From the NCBI RefSeq assembly GCF_900101105.1, contig NZ_FNGA01000002.1, positions 124,001-188,000 of the forward strand: a DNA stretch of 64,000 nucleotides, in the 5' to 3' direction. Numbering within the stretch: the stretch's first letter is position 1; each line of letters begins with the position of its first letter. The notes below the pieces were generated by a model that had not been told where the DNA came from, did not search any database, and saw only the letters and a program-made list of their open reading frames with translations. The position numbers and the translations under genes were made by a program. Shown in pieces: positions 27,481 to 37,323 of the stretch. The DNA is from Maridesulfovibrio ferrireducens (lineage in GTDB: Bacteria > Desulfobacterota > Desulfovibrionia > Desulfovibrionales > Desulfovibrionaceae).

Positions 27481-28632
27481 CTACCTGTCGATTTCAGGGA
27501 TTACCATGTCCAGACTACCAAGAATGGCAACAGCATCAGCCAGCATCGTCCCCTTCGCACATTCAGCGAAAAGATTTAAATTTGAAAAACCGGGAGCACG
27601 AAGCTTAACCCTGTAAGGAGTTTTACTACCGTTACTTACAATATGAACTCCGACCTTACCTCTGGCTCCTTCCGATGCAAAATAAGCTTCTCCGGCAGGA
27701 GCTTTCCAAGCCGGCTTCGGAGACTTCTTGATGATATGTTCGCCTTCCGGAATCATTGCCACCGCCTGCTCAACTATACGCAGACTCTGCTCAATTTCAT
27801 CCATGCGAACCATATAACGAGCCATCGAATCAGCTTCTTTGTAAACCGGAATATCCCAATCAAAACGGTCATACACAGAATACGGTTCAGCTTTACGGGT
27901 ATCGTGCTTAACTCCGGCTCCGCGAATCAGCGGTCCGGTTGCCCCGTAACGTAGACACATATCCTTATCCATGGTCCCGACTTCTTCGAGTCTCTTACGA
28001 AGAATAATGTTGTCAGTAACAAGATCTTTATAGATAGGTAGACGGCTTCGCAGGTAAGGTACTAATTCGGCACACTCTTTGAGAAAACCGTCATCAAGAT
28101 CATGCACAACTCCACCGATACGGAAAGAACTGTAAGTCAGTCTCGATCCGGTCGGTTTCTGCATCATATCCATGATTCTTTCACGATCATCAAAGGCATA
28201 CATAATCGGAGTAAAAGCTCCGAGATCGAGAAGATAAGCTCCCCACCAGAGCAGATGTGAAGAAATTCTGTTAAGCTCGGTGGTAATTACTCTGATAAAT
28301 TCAGCGCGCTCAGGAACTTCGATCCCGGCCAGTTTTTCAACTGCTCCGACATACGCATGGTTCCAGGCAAGAGGGTGCAGGTAATCAACTCTGCCCATAT
28401 TGGGCATATACTGAACCCATGTTTTTACCTCTGCCATCTTCTCGTGCATACGGTGCAGATAGCCGAGGACCGGCTCAGCGCGGACAATATACTCACCGTC
28501 AAGTTCGAGAATCACCCGCAGGACTCCGTGGGTGGAAGGATGCTGAGGACCCATGTTCAATATCATGGTGTTCTCTTTGGCCCCTTTCTCGAAATGATTG
28601 GTATAAAAATCGCCTTCAGGAAATGCATTCAT
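27481..28632 (-). CDS. nuoD: Complex I subunit D (quinone-site subunit)
   Basis: 383 residues of the 49-kDa subunit that lines the quinone pocket together with NuoB. It contains LNMGPQHPSTHGVLRVILELDGE with the quinone-pocket histidine, GYLHRMHEKMAE, and the C-terminal SLDMVIPEIDR. NuoD descends from the [NiFe]-hydrogenase large subunit, but the metal-binding cysteines are lost, as in all complex I. NuoC is a separate gene here, not fused as in E. coli. Confidence 0.97.
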   Translation of the reverse strand: MNAFPEGDFYTNHFEKGAKENTMILNMGPQHPSTHGVLRVILELDGEYIVRAEPVLGYLHRMHEKMAEVKTWVQYMPNMGRVDYLHPLAWNHAYVGAVEKLAGIEVPERAEFIRVITTELNRISSHLLWWGAYLLDLGAFTPIMYAFDDRERIMDMMQKPTGSRLTYSSFRIGGVVHDLDDGFLKECAELVPYLRSRLPIYKDLVTDNIILRKRLEEVGTMDKDMCLRYGATGPLIRGAGVKHDTRKAEPYSVYDRFDWDIPVYKEADSMARYMVRMDEIEQSLRIVEQAVAMIPEGEHIIKKSPKPAWKAPAGEAYFASEGARGKVGVHIVSNGSKTPYRVKLRAPGFSNLNLFAECAKGTMLADAVAILGSLDMVIPEIDR

Positions 28633-28643
28633 ATCTGTGCTTC

Positions 28644-29174
28644 CTATTTCGGTTCTTCGGGTTCGGCCTGAACCTCATCAAACAGCGTAAAACCCTCAGT
28701 AGTAAAAATGGACTCCCCCGGATTAATCAGATCCCGCAAAGGCATGCGAGACTTAACATCCTTAAGCAGGACACCTTGCGGAGTATCGGGATCAAGGAGA
28801 AGAGGAATCAAATTGGGATGACCACTGAAGTTTATACCGTGAAAGTCGGCACATTCACGTTCATGCCAGTTCGCGCCCTGATACACATCTGAAATGGTAG
28901 GAATCACTGGCTCATCATGAGTAAGCATTACCCGGTGAGCCACTCGCTCAGATGAATCGAAACGCGCATAATGATAGGTAATCAAAAAGCCTTCGGAGAC
29001 ATCAAGTGCATCAATGTCTTCAAGGTAATATTCTTTCCGAAGCATCTCTTTAGCTGCGGTGGAAATATCATCTGTAGACAAAAATACATTGTAATTAATT
29101 CCGGTTTTGTCAAAAGAACACTTATAGACCATCAAAGGAGTAACAGATTCCAATAATTTCTCGCTCACCGACAT
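28644..29174 (-). CDS. nuoC: Complex I subunit C
   Basis: 176 residues of the 30-kDa subunit. The signature ERECADFHGINFSGHPNLIPLLLDPD is present, which in the family reads ERE-DMFGI-F-GHP-L. The C-terminal extension ends in an acidic tail (EVQAEPEEPK). Its ATG overlaps the nuoB stop (TAATG), so both are coupled. Confidence 0.95.
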   Translation of the reverse strand: MSVSEKLLESVTPLMVYKCSFDKTGINYNVFLSTDDISTAAKEMLRKEYYLEDIDALDVSEGFLITYHYARFDSSERVAHRVMLTHDEPVIPTISDVYQGANWHERECADFHGINFSGHPNLIPLLLDPDTPQGVLLKDVKSRMPLRDLINPGESIFTTEGFTLFDEVQAEPEEPK

Positions 29175-29710
29175 TAGGCATTCTCCTTTTCAAGAGCTTC
29201 AGCAACAGGCCACCAACGTTTGCCAGATACCTTTTTCTGAATTTCGAATAATCCCTCGAGCAAAGCTTCCGGACGAGGCGGACACCCCGGCACGAAAACA
29301 TCAACAGGAATCAGTTTATCAACACCTTCAATTATGCCGTACTGATTTTTAAATTTAAAAGGACCACCTGATATTGCACAATTTCCAAGAGCCATAACCC
29401 ATTTGGGAGCAGGCATCTGCTCATACAATCTAACAACCACAGGAGCCATTTTTTTTGTAACTGTGCCCGCTACAATCATTAAGTCGGCCTGCCGCGCTGA
29501 AGGACGAAAAACCTCAGCTCCGAAACGGGCCATATCGAACCGGGCCATACCGCACGCCATCATTTCGATAGCACAGCATGCCAGTCCGAATGTCATAGGC
29601 CAGAGGGACATGGACCTGCATATATCCATTGCATCCTCTGCAAGTTGAAGCCGGACGAGACCATCTTCTATATGGTGCCCGCCGGATGTCAGGATATCTT
29701 TCTCGGCCAT
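29174..29710 (-). CDS. nuoB: Complex I subunit B (N2 cluster)
   Basis: 178 residues. The four ligands of the terminal 4Fe-4S cluster N2 are visible: C45 and C46 ([11 protein letters not shown]), C111 ([12 protein letters not shown]) and C143 ([12 protein letters not shown]). It hands electrons to the quinone at the NuoB/NuoD interface. The gene overlaps the end of nuoA by 22 bases. Confidence 0.97.
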   Translation of the reverse strand: MAEKDILTSGGHHIEDGLVRLQLAEDAMDICRSMSLWPMTFGLACCAIEMMACGMARFDMARFGAEVFRPSARQADLMIVAGTVTKKMAPVVVRLYEQMPAPKWVMALGNCAISGGPFKFKNQYGIIEGVDKLIPVDVFVPGCPPRPEALLEGLFEIQKKVSGKRWWPVAEALEKENA

Positions 29711-30066
29711 GTGAATACCCCTTTTCTCCAGAAGTAGATTATTGCAAGAGCCAAAACGCCCATAAAAATCGCCACTTTATAAAATGACATCATTCCTTCG
29801 GCATGCGGATACCAAACAGCAACAGGAAAGAGGTACAGCACATCAACGTCAAATGCCAAAAAAAGCAAAGCGTAGACGTAATAACTTATTCCGAACTGAT
29901 TCCATGCCCGACCATGCGGTTTCATACCGCACTCGTAAGACATTCCAATGTCGCCGCCTTTAGCGCGCGGAGCAATGATCCAAGAAAGGATCAACGGTCC
30001 CCCGGCAAAAAGCAATCCGCCAAACAGGAAAAGAAAAATGGCTAACTGAAGCCAAGTAAATACCAT
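29689..30066 (-). CDS. nuoA: Complex I subunit A
   Basis: 125 residues with three membrane helices and the loop [38 protein letters not shown], the NuoA signature. It is the first gene of the operon, read toward lower coordinates, with GAGGGTG before the ATG. The order is A-B-C-D-H-I-J-K-(extra)-(small)-L-M-N, with no E, F or G. Confidence 0.95.
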   Translation of the reverse strand: MVFTWLQLAIFLFLFGGLLFAGGPLILSWIIAPRAKGGDIGMSYECGMKPHGRAWNQFGISYYVYALLFLAFDVDVLYLFPVAVWYPHAEGMMSFYKVAIFMGVLALAIIYFWRKGVFTWPRKIS

Positions 30067-30199
30067 TTTTCACCCTCGCTTACTTTTTAGTATTTAGTAA
30101 CACAGAAAGAGCAATTAACAAAAAATCATACCACGCGCAACCGGTGCCACAAAAAAAAGAATCAATAAAAACAACCTGAACGGGATATTTTCTTAAAAG

Positions 30200-30228
30200 T
30201 TTATCTCACCAGCCACTCAGAGTGTCAA
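30200..30228 (-). promoter_or_regulatory. Putative sigma-70 promoter of the complex I operon
   Basis: On the minus strand TTGACA (30223-30228) is followed after 17 bases by GATAAA (30200-30205). It would leave a leader of about 130 bases before nuoA. Confidence 0.5.
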
Positions 30229-30543
30229 GACGTTATGACTACCACCTCAGCGAAACACCCTGAAACGTTAAACCTTGTTAAAAAAGTAACAATCTTTTAT
30301 ACCATAAAAACAGACTGTTAAAAAAAATATTTAGGGCCAAAAAAAAAGCGCAAAAAAATTTCGCCGCACAACTTTACACGTCAATAATTACCTAGCTATT
30401 TAGGAGGTTATTCAACTTGAAATTTCCTCTATTTTTTCCCAAGTGTTAGGCTAAATCTTCAAAATCATTTTTCACACAATAATGTTTAAGCCTAAGTCTC
30501 TCAAAATAATGTTATCAATTTTATCTATGGGAAAAACAAAAAA
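30229..30543. other. AT-rich intergenic DNA, no gene seen
   Basis: This spacer between the complex I promoter and the terminator of the GGDEF gene has no credible coding frame. A ribosome-site-like TAGGAGG at 30401-30407 leads only to an 11-codon TTG frame, which I do not accept as a gene. Confidence 0.55.
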
Positions 30544-30569
30544 AGCTCTCACAGCATGCTGTGAGAGCT
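30544..30569 (-). terminator. Intrinsic terminator after the GGDEF gene
   Basis: A perfect 26-base palindrome built on AGCTCTCACAGCA is followed on the minus strand by TTTTTTTGTTTTT. Confidence 0.9.
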
Positions 30570-30621
30570 CAAAAATAGAAACAAGACTATCCCGACCTAC
30601 GGCTAACAAACCGCTATAAAA

Positions 30622-31959
30622 CTATTCAATATTCTCACAACATTCATCCCCGCTAAAAAAACAATACCGCTTAAAAGATCCTTCTTTAACCTTGTACATT
30701 GCAGAATCAGCTCTTTGTACTAACTCTTCAGCAATTGCAGCATCATCGGGGAAAAGACTTATACCTACCGAGGCACCTACATTACAAATCATCCCGTCTA
30801 TATTGAAAGAATCTGTAAGACATGACACAAGATCCTCTGCAACCTTTTGAACATCATCTCTACCGGAAGGTCTTTCAAGCAAAACACAAAACTCGTCCCC
30901 CCCCAATCTGGCAAGAGTATCAGAAGCTCTAAGTCTTGACTTAAGACGAGTAGCAACGTTCAAAAGCAAAACATCTCCGGCATGATGCCCGAACCGGTCA
31001 TTAACAGACTTAAAATTGTCTAAATCAATAAAGAGCAATGCAAGCTTTTCACCATATCTTCGAGCGCTCGCAATTGAACTTTCCAACCGGTCAAAAAATA
31101 AATACCGGTTAGGAACTCCGGTAAGTGCATCCAAGGTTGCCTTTTGCTGAAGATCCAACTCGCATATCTTTCGCTGAGTAACGTCTTCAACAACTCCTTC
31201 TATATAAAATTCTCCATCCTCTTCAAAAAGCCTTGAACTTTCCGAAATCCAGACAAGCGTTCCGTCCTTGCGTTTTATCTGGATTTCATAATCATTTAAA
31301 TATTTATCGCGCTTAAGAAATTCAATGTAACGGAATCTTTCGTCCGGTTCTGCAAACCTCTCATATCCGCAACCTTTAGTTAACGCTTCTTCAGGAGAAT
31401 CAAATCCTAAAATCCGGGCAAGAGCGGGGTTAACCTCAACAAACTCTCCGTCAAGAGTTGACCTGAAAATACCCTCAACCGCCCGAACAAAAATATTACG
31501 ATACTTTTCTTTTGCAACGCGTAAAGCTTTCTCAGTTTTAATCCGCTGAGCAATCTCTCGTTCAAGCAAATCCTTCTGCCTCTTTAATTGAAGAAAAATA
31601 CCTACCTTACTGCGTAGCGTCGGAGGGTCGATCGGCTGGGTAAGAAAATCTACAGCTCCGGCCTCGTATCCCATACGGGCATAAGCAGGATCTTTATATA
31701 TAGCTGTCAAAAATATTATCGGAACTAACCGGCACGAGTCGATTCTCCTTATAGCTTTTGCGGTATCATAACCGTCCATGCCGGGCATTTGAACATCAAG
31801 AAGTATAAGAGCAAAATCATGCTCTTCACAAAGTTCAACCGTCTCTTCACCGTTTACTGCCTTGAATATCTCAGCACCTTCGTTACGCAATAATCTATCG
31901 AGCAACATAAGATTAACGACATTATCATCAACAAGGAGTATTTTTAAGGGATTATCCAT
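30622..31959 (-). CDS. Response regulator with PAS and GGDEF domains (diguanylate cyclase)
   Basis: A 445-residue signalling protein that probably makes cyclic di-GMP. Residues 1-125 form a receiver with the acidic pair VDDN, phospho-acceptor in ILLDVQMPGMDG, and K in the usual late loop replaced by Q (FLTQPID). Residues about 150-270 form a PAS domain plus PAC (IFRSTLDGEFVEVNPAL). The last part is a GGDEF domain with an intact active site, RLGGDEFCVLLERP, and an inhibitory I-site RASD five residues before it, so product feedback is likely. No kinase gene is adjacent; its partner is unknown. Confidence 0.93.
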   Translation of the reverse strand: MDNPLKILLVDDNVVNLMLLDRLLRNEGAEIFKAVNGEETVELCEEHDFALILLDVQMPGMDGYDTAKAIRRIDSCRLVPIIFLTAIYKDPAYARMGYEAGAVDFLTQPIDPPTLRSKVGIFLQLKRQKDLLEREIAQRIKTEKALRVAKEKYRNIFVRAVEGIFRSTLDGEFVEVNPALARILGFDSPEEALTKGCGYERFAEPDERFRYIEFLKRDKYLNDYEIQIKRKDGTLVWISESSRLFEEDGEFYIEGVVEDVTQRKICELDLQQKATLDALTGVPNRYLFFDRLESSIASARRYGEKLALLFIDLDNFKSVNDRFGHHAGDVLLLNVATRLKSRLRASDTLARLGGDEFCVLLERPSGRDDVQKVAEDLVSCLTDSFNIDGMICNVGASVGISLFPDDAAIAEELVQRADSAMYKVKEGSFKRYCFFSGDECCENIE

Positions 31960-32108
31960 AACTTCCGTTTAATACATTTCTATAAAAGTTAAAACCCCAG
32001 AATAATGTTTTTTAGCAAATTAAGATTATATTTTTGTTGCTTGTTTTATCAGGACTTTCCAAGTAATTAATAAACAAATAAAATTTATGCATAGTTTCCG
32101 GAGAAATA

Positions 32109-33056
32109 ATGAGCAAAATGCAGCACTATACGGTTACAGGCGGAGCCGGATTCCTTGGATCAAGACTCTGCGAAAAATTACTTGAACAAGGACACGAAGT
32201 TTTATGTGTGGATAATTTCTACACCGGGCAAAAAGCAAACATCATAAAAATGATGGATAGCCCGTACTTCGAAATGATGCGCCATGACATAACTTTTCCG
32301 CTTTATCTAGAAACAGATAACATCTTTAACCTAGCCTGCCCCGCATCACCGATCCACTATCAGTTTGACCCGGTTCAAACGACAAAAACTTCGGTCCATG
32401 GAGCAATCAACGTACTTGGACTGGCGAAAAGAGTTAAAGCTAAAATATTTCAAGCATCAACTTCTGAAGTATACGGAGACCCGGCCTGTCATCCGCAACG
32501 TGAAGACTATTGGGGTAATGTTAATCCCATCGGCCCTAGAGCCTGTTATGATGAAGGTAAAAGATGCGCTGAAACACTTTTTTTTGACTATCACAGACAA
32601 CATAATTTACGCATTAAAGTTGCCAGAATATTCAATACATACGGTCCTCGTATGGCTGTAAATGACGGTCGAGTAGTTTCAAACTTTATTGTGCAAGCGT
32701 TGAAAAATGATCCAATCACACTCTACGGAGACGGATTACAAACAAGATCATTCTGCTACATAGACGATCTAATCGACGCATTCATCAAAATCATGAATAC
32801 TGACGATTCTTTCACCGGCCCTGTGAATCTCGGCAATCCACGTGAATTCACAATCCGCCAGCTTGCAGAAATAATAATAGATATGACGGGATCATCATCT
32901 AAAATTGAATTCAAACCACTACCGGAAAATGATCCCTGCCAACGAAGTCCAGACATCAGTCTTGCACAAAAGACTATAGACTGGACCCCTTCCACTCCGC
33001 TGGAAGAAGGACTTAAACCGACCATCGCATACTTCGACAAAATATTACGCAAATAA
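32109..33056 (+). CDS. UDP-glucuronate decarboxylase (UXS-like SDR epimerase family)
   Basis: 315 residues. It has an NAD-binding TGGAGFLGS at the start, the substrate stretch [12 protein letters not shown], and [27 protein letters not shown], which is diagnostic for UDP-xylose synthases. The catalytic YxxxK is in [11 protein letters not shown], and [21 protein letters not shown] follows. The enzyme converts UDP-glucuronate to UDP-xylose for surface polysaccharides. It stands alone with a terminator right after it; no glycosyltransferases lie next to it in this window. Confidence 0.92.
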   Translation: MSKMQHYTVTGGAGFLGSRLCEKLLEQGHEVLCVDNFYTGQKANIIKMMDSPYFEMMRHDITFPLYLETDNIFNLACPASPIHYQFDPVQTTKTSVHGAINVLGLAKRVKAKIFQASTSEVYGDPACHPQREDYWGNVNPIGPRACYDEGKRCAETLFFDYHRQHNLRIKVARIFNTYGPRMAVNDGRVVSNFIVQALKNDPITLYGDGLQTRSFCYIDDLIDAFIKIMNTDDSFTGPVNLGNPREFTIRQLAEIIIDMTGSSSKIEFKPLPENDPCQRSPDISLAQKTIDWTPSTPLEEGLKPTIAYFDKILRK

Positions 33057-33094
33057 AAAAGCCCGTCCTGAGTACTCAGGACGGGCTTTTTTTT
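33055..33094. terminator. Bidirectional terminator
   Basis: A perfect 26-base palindrome starting GCCCGTCCTGAGT (33061-33086) has A-runs before and eight T after it. It separates the epimerase gene from the convergent moaC. Confidence 0.95.
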
Positions 33095-33114
33095 GTATAT
33101 TCAGCGAAGGTAAA

Positions 33115-33591
33115 TTAATCGGCTTTAAAAATACCGGACTTACCACCTTCTTTATAAACAAGACGGCAATCTGTAATAACAACATCCTTCTGAACAGCTT
33201 TGCACATATCATAAATAGTCGCAGCTGCAATTTGAACAGCTATCAACGCTTCCATTTCGATTCCGGTCTTACCGGTTGTGCGAGCTTCAGCTTCAATCTC
33301 AACAGTATAATTTTTCTCATCAATATTAAAGCGGACGTCAACATAACTGATTGCCAAAGGATGACATAAAGGGATTAACCTATGAGTTTCTTTTGCTCCC
33401 ATTATCCCGGCAATTTTAGCTGTATTCAGAACATCTCCCTTAGGGAGAGCTTTTTTCTGCAACAATTCAAAAGTTTCCCGGTTAAGAAGAACTTTTCCTT
33501 TAGCTATAGCTGTACGAATAGTATCTTTTTTAGCTGACACGTCTACCATTACGGCATTCCCATCAGCGTCTAAGTGGGAGAATTCACTCAT
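33115..33591 (-). CDS. moaC: Cyclic pyranopterin monophosphate synthase
   Basis: 158 residues. MoaC catalyses the second step of molybdenum/tungsten cofactor synthesis, the ring rearrangement to cPMP. The signatures [35 protein letters not shown] and [20 protein letters not shown] are all present, including the active-site lysine and histidine regions. It begins three bases after the dnaJ stop, so it looks like the last gene of an rpoZ-dnaJ-moaC unit. The cofactor is needed for formate dehydrogenases and other enzymes of sulfate reducers. Confidence 0.97.
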   Translation of the reverse strand: MSEFSHLDADGNAVMVDVSAKKDTIRTAIAKGKVLLNRETFELLQKKALPKGDVLNTAKIAGIMGAKETHRLIPLCHPLAISYVDVRFNIDEKNYTVEIEAEARTTGKTGIEMEALIAVQIAAATIYDMCKAVQKDVVITDCRLVYKEGGKSGIFKAD

Positions 33592-33594
33592 TTT

Positions 33595-34704
33595 TTAATC
33601 ACCCATCACCTTGTCTTTAGCTTTTTTAAAAAGTTTTTTAACTTTTTTCATGGGTTTATCTTCCTCAAGAGCCGCGAACTGCTCAAGAAGCTCTTCCTGC
33701 TTACGACTAAGGTTTATAGGAGTGATAACCTTTACTTCAATCAACAGATCACCCTTATGTGAACTGCCTAGATAAGGCAGACCTAAACCTCTAAGCTGAA
33801 AAACTTCACCGCTTTGCGTTCCCTTGGGAATGTCCATATCAATCGGCTCATCAAGAGTCTGAACACTCATTTTGTAACCCAGTGAAGCCTGAACAAAAGA
33901 GATATCAGTGGTCAGAACCAAGTCCTGTCCCTGACGTCTGAAAACCTTATCAGGCTGTACAGTGATAACAACGTACAAGTCACCGTGAGGTCCACCGTTC
34001 ATTCCGGCTTCACCTTCACCGCGTAAACGAAGTCTTGATCCGTTATCTACACCGGCAGGAATACGAACATTAAGGCTCTTATCTTTACGAACATAACCAG
34101 CACCACGGCAAGCGGAACAAGGATCGGTGATAACCTGACCTCGTCCGTTACAAGAAGGACATGGTACAGAAATCTGGAAAAATCCCTGATTCTGTACAAC
34201 TGTACCCCTGCCACCGCAATGAGAACATGTTTCAGGAGATGTTCCGGGAGCAGAACCGCTTCCGTTACACTCCTCACAGGTATCAGTAATAGGAAGATTC
34301 AGTTCAACCTCAGTCCCCTTAGCCGCATCGCGGAAAGAAACTGTAAGATTGTACCTAAGATCTGATCCAGCCTGCATGCGTTTTCCGCCGCGTCCCTGAC
34401 TGAATCCGAAAATATCTCCGAAAATATCTCCGAATGCACCAAAGATATCGTCGGAAGATTTAAACCCATTAAATCCACCGTTCATTCCTTCGTGCCCGAA
34501 TCGGTCATAACGACTTCTTTTTTCGGGATCACGAAGGATTTCATATGCTTCAGCTGCTTCTTTAAACTTTGATTCAGCTTCATCATCTCCAGGATTACGG
34601 TCAGGATGATATTCAAAAGCCATCTTGCGATAAGCTCTTTTTATTTCACCTTCCGGAGATTCCTTGGAGACTTGTAGAATTTCATAATAATCGCGTTTAG
34701 ACAT
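33595..34704 (-). CDS. dnaJ: Chaperone DnaJ
   Basis: 369 residues, a full type I J-protein that stimulates DnaK. The J domain has the HPD motif in YHPDRNPGDDE, a Gly/Phe-rich linker (FNGFKSSDDIFGAFGDIFG) follows, and the zinc domain has four CxxCxGxG-type repeats: CEECNGSG, CSHCGGRG, CPSCNGRG and CSACRGAG. The C-terminal substrate-binding domains are complete. The gene starts two bases after rpoZ. No dnaK or grpE lies beside it. Confidence 0.96.
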   Translation of the reverse strand: MSKRDYYEILQVSKESPEGEIKRAYRKMAFEYHPDRNPGDDEAESKFKEAAEAYEILRDPEKRSRYDRFGHEGMNGGFNGFKSSDDIFGAFGDIFGDIFGFSQGRGGKRMQAGSDLRYNLTVSFRDAAKGTEVELNLPITDTCEECNGSGSAPGTSPETCSHCGGRGTVVQNQGFFQISVPCPSCNGRGQVITDPCSACRGAGYVRKDKSLNVRIPAGVDNGSRLRLRGEGEAGMNGGPHGDLYVVITVQPDKVFRRQGQDLVLTTDISFVQASLGYKMSVQTLDEPIDMDIPKGTQSGEVFQLRGLGLPYLGSSHKGDLLIEVKVITPINLSRKQEELLEQFAALEEDKPMKKVKKLFKKAKDKVMGD

Positions 34705-34706
34705 GT

Positions 34707-34928
34707 TTATTCACTATCCGGGTTTGCTCCAGAAAATGTGTGATAATCTTCAGGGATAACTTTACCGGCGGCAATTTCCCTCAAGGCTGTTACAATTTCT
34801 TTGTTCTTGGATTCAACAAGAGGCGGGTATCCTTCACGATACTGCTTAACTCTTTTAATGGCCATCTGGACAATCAGGAATCTGTTACCGACCTCAGCCA
34901 GACAATCTTCAATTGTAATCCTTGCCAT
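34707..34928 (-). CDS. rpoZ: RNA polymerase omega subunit
   Basis: 73 residues. [29 protein letters not shown] is the conserved N-terminal half of omega, and [16 protein letters not shown] matches the usual latter half. It helps assemble the polymerase and, in many bacteria, forms part of a ppGpp site. It leads the rpoZ-dnaJ-moaC group. The gap to the upstream DUF4340-like gene is 48 bases. Confidence 0.93.
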   Translation of the reverse strand: MARITIEDCLAEVGNRFLIVQMAIKRVKQYREGYPPLVESKNKEIVTALREIAAGKVIPEDYHTFSGANPDSE

Positions 34929-34976
34929 ATTATCTCCAAAACGATGGTTTTGCCGAAAGAGAAAATCTCTTTACGA

Positions 34977-36287
34977 CTATTTTCTGAGAGGAATCTGACC
35001 TTGCAAATCTTCGAGCAACTTGTTGGATACATGATAATATCCGCTGCCGTCACCAAGTGAAAGCCAGCACCGCTCGGATGGAAGTTCAGGATCTGAAAAA
35101 AATAAAACTTTATCGATCCTGCTGCCATCCACATTCATGAGTTCAAGTTCCATTACTTTTACAGCAGAACTTGAAAGCTCACTAATCGGTTCCGCCTCGA
35201 ATTTTAATTCATTAAGTCGCCATAAGGACATGTCAATACCCAACAACGGTTTTCGGTCCTCAAAGCTCTCCCAGTTTTTATCAGATTTAATTCCGACAAA
35301 AGTCTGATTACCCTGCAAAACACGAATAGAACCGACCTTTCCGATTTCTACAGAAAGAACGGAACGCTTACGCATACCGAATGCTGTTTTATTCAACTGA
35401 TCTACATGTTCTTTACTAAGAACAAAAAAACCATTTTGAACAGTGGAATTTGCTAAGTAATAATCCTTACCGCCTTCCACCTCAAAAACTTCAAGTTTTT
35501 TAACACTCTTATCATTAAAGACAACCTCAACACTACAGACCGTAATACCAGGAAGATCTGAAGCTTCAGGCACAAGACCTTTTGCCGGGGTTTCCATCAA
35601 AGAATGCAAAAACAAATCTATTTCTCCGGAACTAGCTGTTTTTCCAGCCAAAGGAGCAGGGAAAGAAAAGGCGAACTGGTCTTTCTGACGAACAAGCGTC
35701 CATAAAAAAGCTCCACCATGTCCAAGAGAAATAGAAGAAATATTATCAGAGCTACCTGACAGTAATTGCAGATTAAAATAATAACCTGCAGGAAAATCAC
35801 ACTGACGAACAAAATCATTGCTCAATATAAAGAGTTCGCCTTGATCCTGAGAATTCAAAGCAAAAAAACCTTCACCGGATGGAGCTTCTTCACCGAGAGT
35901 AAGACTAAGAGCCTGCCCGCCACCCGTTGCTATGCGGATTTTAGGAGCAAGCAATCCGTATTGCTGCCCATCTTTTTCGGTTATATGCCCGATGTACCTT
36001 AAAGCCTGTCCTTGCGACAAAACATCTAAAAGTGCACCGACCTTCGCAGTCTCTGCAAAGGGAGCTGTCAACCACCCTTGCTGAACGACATTCCAGCCGT
36101 CAACTTTGCGCACCAGTGAAAAACAATCTTTTCCACGCCGACAGACATCGACCCTGTCAACCTGCTGAGACTGTACAACCGGCCAAACCGGTTCAGACAG
36201 CAACATTGGCATTTCAGGCGAACTTAAATAGAAGGCTCCACAGATAATGGCAACCAGAGCCAGAAAAATTAAGAACCTTTTCAGCAC
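34977..36287 (-). CDS. DUF4340-like membrane-anchored protein
   Basis: About 436 residues with one N-terminal membrane helix (FLIFLALVAIICGAFYL) and a large beta-rich periplasmic part. The repeated pattern of short strands, such as RVDVCRRGKDCFSLVRKVDGWNVV followed by LLDVLSQGQAL, fits DUF4340 proteins, which often accompany gliding-type ABC exporters. No ABC exporter genes are beside it here. The start is uncertain: I prefer GTG 36287, preceded by CAAGGTG six bases upstream; other in-frame starts (GTG 36296, TTG 36374) are possible. Function unknown. Confidence 0.65.
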   Translation of the reverse strand: MLKRFLIFLALVAIICGAFYLSSPEMPMLLSEPVWPVVQSQQVDRVDVCRRGKDCFSLVRKVDGWNVVQQGWLTAPFAETAKVGALLDVLSQGQALRYIGHITEKDGQQYGLLAPKIRIATGGGQALSLTLGEEAPSGEGFFALNSQDQGELFILSNDFVRQCDFPAGYYFNLQLLSGSSDNISSISLGHGGAFLWTLVRQKDQFAFSFPAPLAGKTASSGEIDLFLHSLMETPAKGLVPEASDLPGITVCSVEVVFNDKSVKKLEVFEVEGGKDYYLANSTVQNGFFVLSKEHVDQLNKTAFGMRKRSVLSVEIGKVGSIRVLQGNQTFVGIKSDKNWESFEDRKPLLGIDMSLWRLNELKFEAEPISELSSSAVKVMELELMNVDGSRIDKVLFFSDPELPSERCWLSLGDGSGYYHVSNKLLEDLQGQIPLRK

Positions 36288-36501
36288 AAACAGCACCTTG
36301 GGATTAATATACTCACGACGTTTTTCATCAATGGAGCAATTTGTTAATATAAAGGGAATAGGCTTGCATGTCAATTAATTTTGAGGCAAAGTGCCCACTT
36401 CTTTCTATCAATATGTTTTTTAAAAAAACACCTACACTAAATAATAAATAAAATCAGTTTTTCCTCTCAAGTAAACAAATAAACTGATTCGGAGTTTCAG
36501 A

Positions 36502-37251
36502 ATGGGCAAATGGGGAAAATTGAGCTATGCGCAAAAAAAGACTGTCTCAACCATCGGCATGCTCATGCAGAAGACAGAGATGGTTCACGAAGGCGCCCGC
36601 CTCGGAATTGCCGTATCCGGTGGAGTTGACAGTTTTGTATTGATCAGAGCAATGCTCATCCGGCAAGCCATCATTCCAATGAATATTGAACTAATGGTAC
36701 TTCACGTTAACCCCGGATTTGACCCGGAAAGTCATAAACCGCTTATACAATGGTGTGAAGAATACGGGTTGTCATCTCATATAGAACTGACTGACTATGG
36801 CCCAAGAGCTCACGGACCGGAAAACAGAAACAAATCAGCCTGTTTTTTTTGCAGCAAACTTCGCCGCAAAAGACTTTATGAACTTTGCGGTCAATATAAC
36901 CTGACACATCTTGCTATCGGACATACAGCAGATGATCTTGTTACTACCTTTCATATGAACATAACTCAAAACGGCAGAGTTCAGGGACTTTCCGCCAGTG
37001 AGCCTTTTTTCAAAGGAAAACTACAAATGATCCGCCCAGCTCTCATGCTTGAGAAAAAGTATATCAAAGCTGCTGCGCGCCAATGGGAATTGCCCATCTG
37101 GAAAAACAACTGCCCTTCCAACGATGCCACCAAAAGAAGCTATATTTATGATCGCCTTCAAGAAGAGTGGCAAAAAAATCCAGTCACTAGAAACAACACT
37201 TTCAACGCTTTAAGACGCTGGCAGCTTGACTTAAACATGAAAAAGCAATAA
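36502..37251 (+). CDS. TtcA-like tRNA 2-thiocytidine synthase (PP-loop ATPase)
   Basis: 249 residues. The ATP-binding PP-loop is S39GGVDS, followed by VLHVNPGFD. The iron-sulfur ligands expected for TtcA are C114 and C117 (SACFFCSKLRR) and C204 (NNCPSND). TtcA adds sulfur to C32 of certain tRNAs using a 4Fe-4S cluster. GHTADDLVTTFHMN matches the family's GHN-DD-ET-L motif, with T for N. It stands between two convergent/divergent units and may share its promoter with the M23 gene that follows after 72 bases. Confidence 0.82.
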   Translation: MGKWGKLSYAQKKTVSTIGMLMQKTEMVHEGARLGIAVSGGVDSFVLIRAMLIRQAIIPMNIELMVLHVNPGFDPESHKPLIQWCEEYGLSSHIELTDYGPRAHGPENRNKSACFFCSKLRRKRLYELCGQYNLTHLAIGHTADDLVTTFHMNITQNGRVQGLSASEPFFKGKLQMIRPALMLEKKYIKAAARQWELPIWKNNCPSNDATKRSYIYDRLQEEWQKNPVTRNNTFNALRRWQLDLNMKKQ

Positions 37252-37323
37252 CAATCCTTCAAAATCATTGTGCCTTCTACTCAGAGCTAATTATAACCTC
37301 ATAGAAACAGGCCTACGGAAACA

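Noticed and set aside
30401-30453. Ribosome-site-like TAGGAGG followed by an 11-codon TTG frame
   Set aside because: Too short, with a weak start codon and no downstream gene to regulate on that strand.
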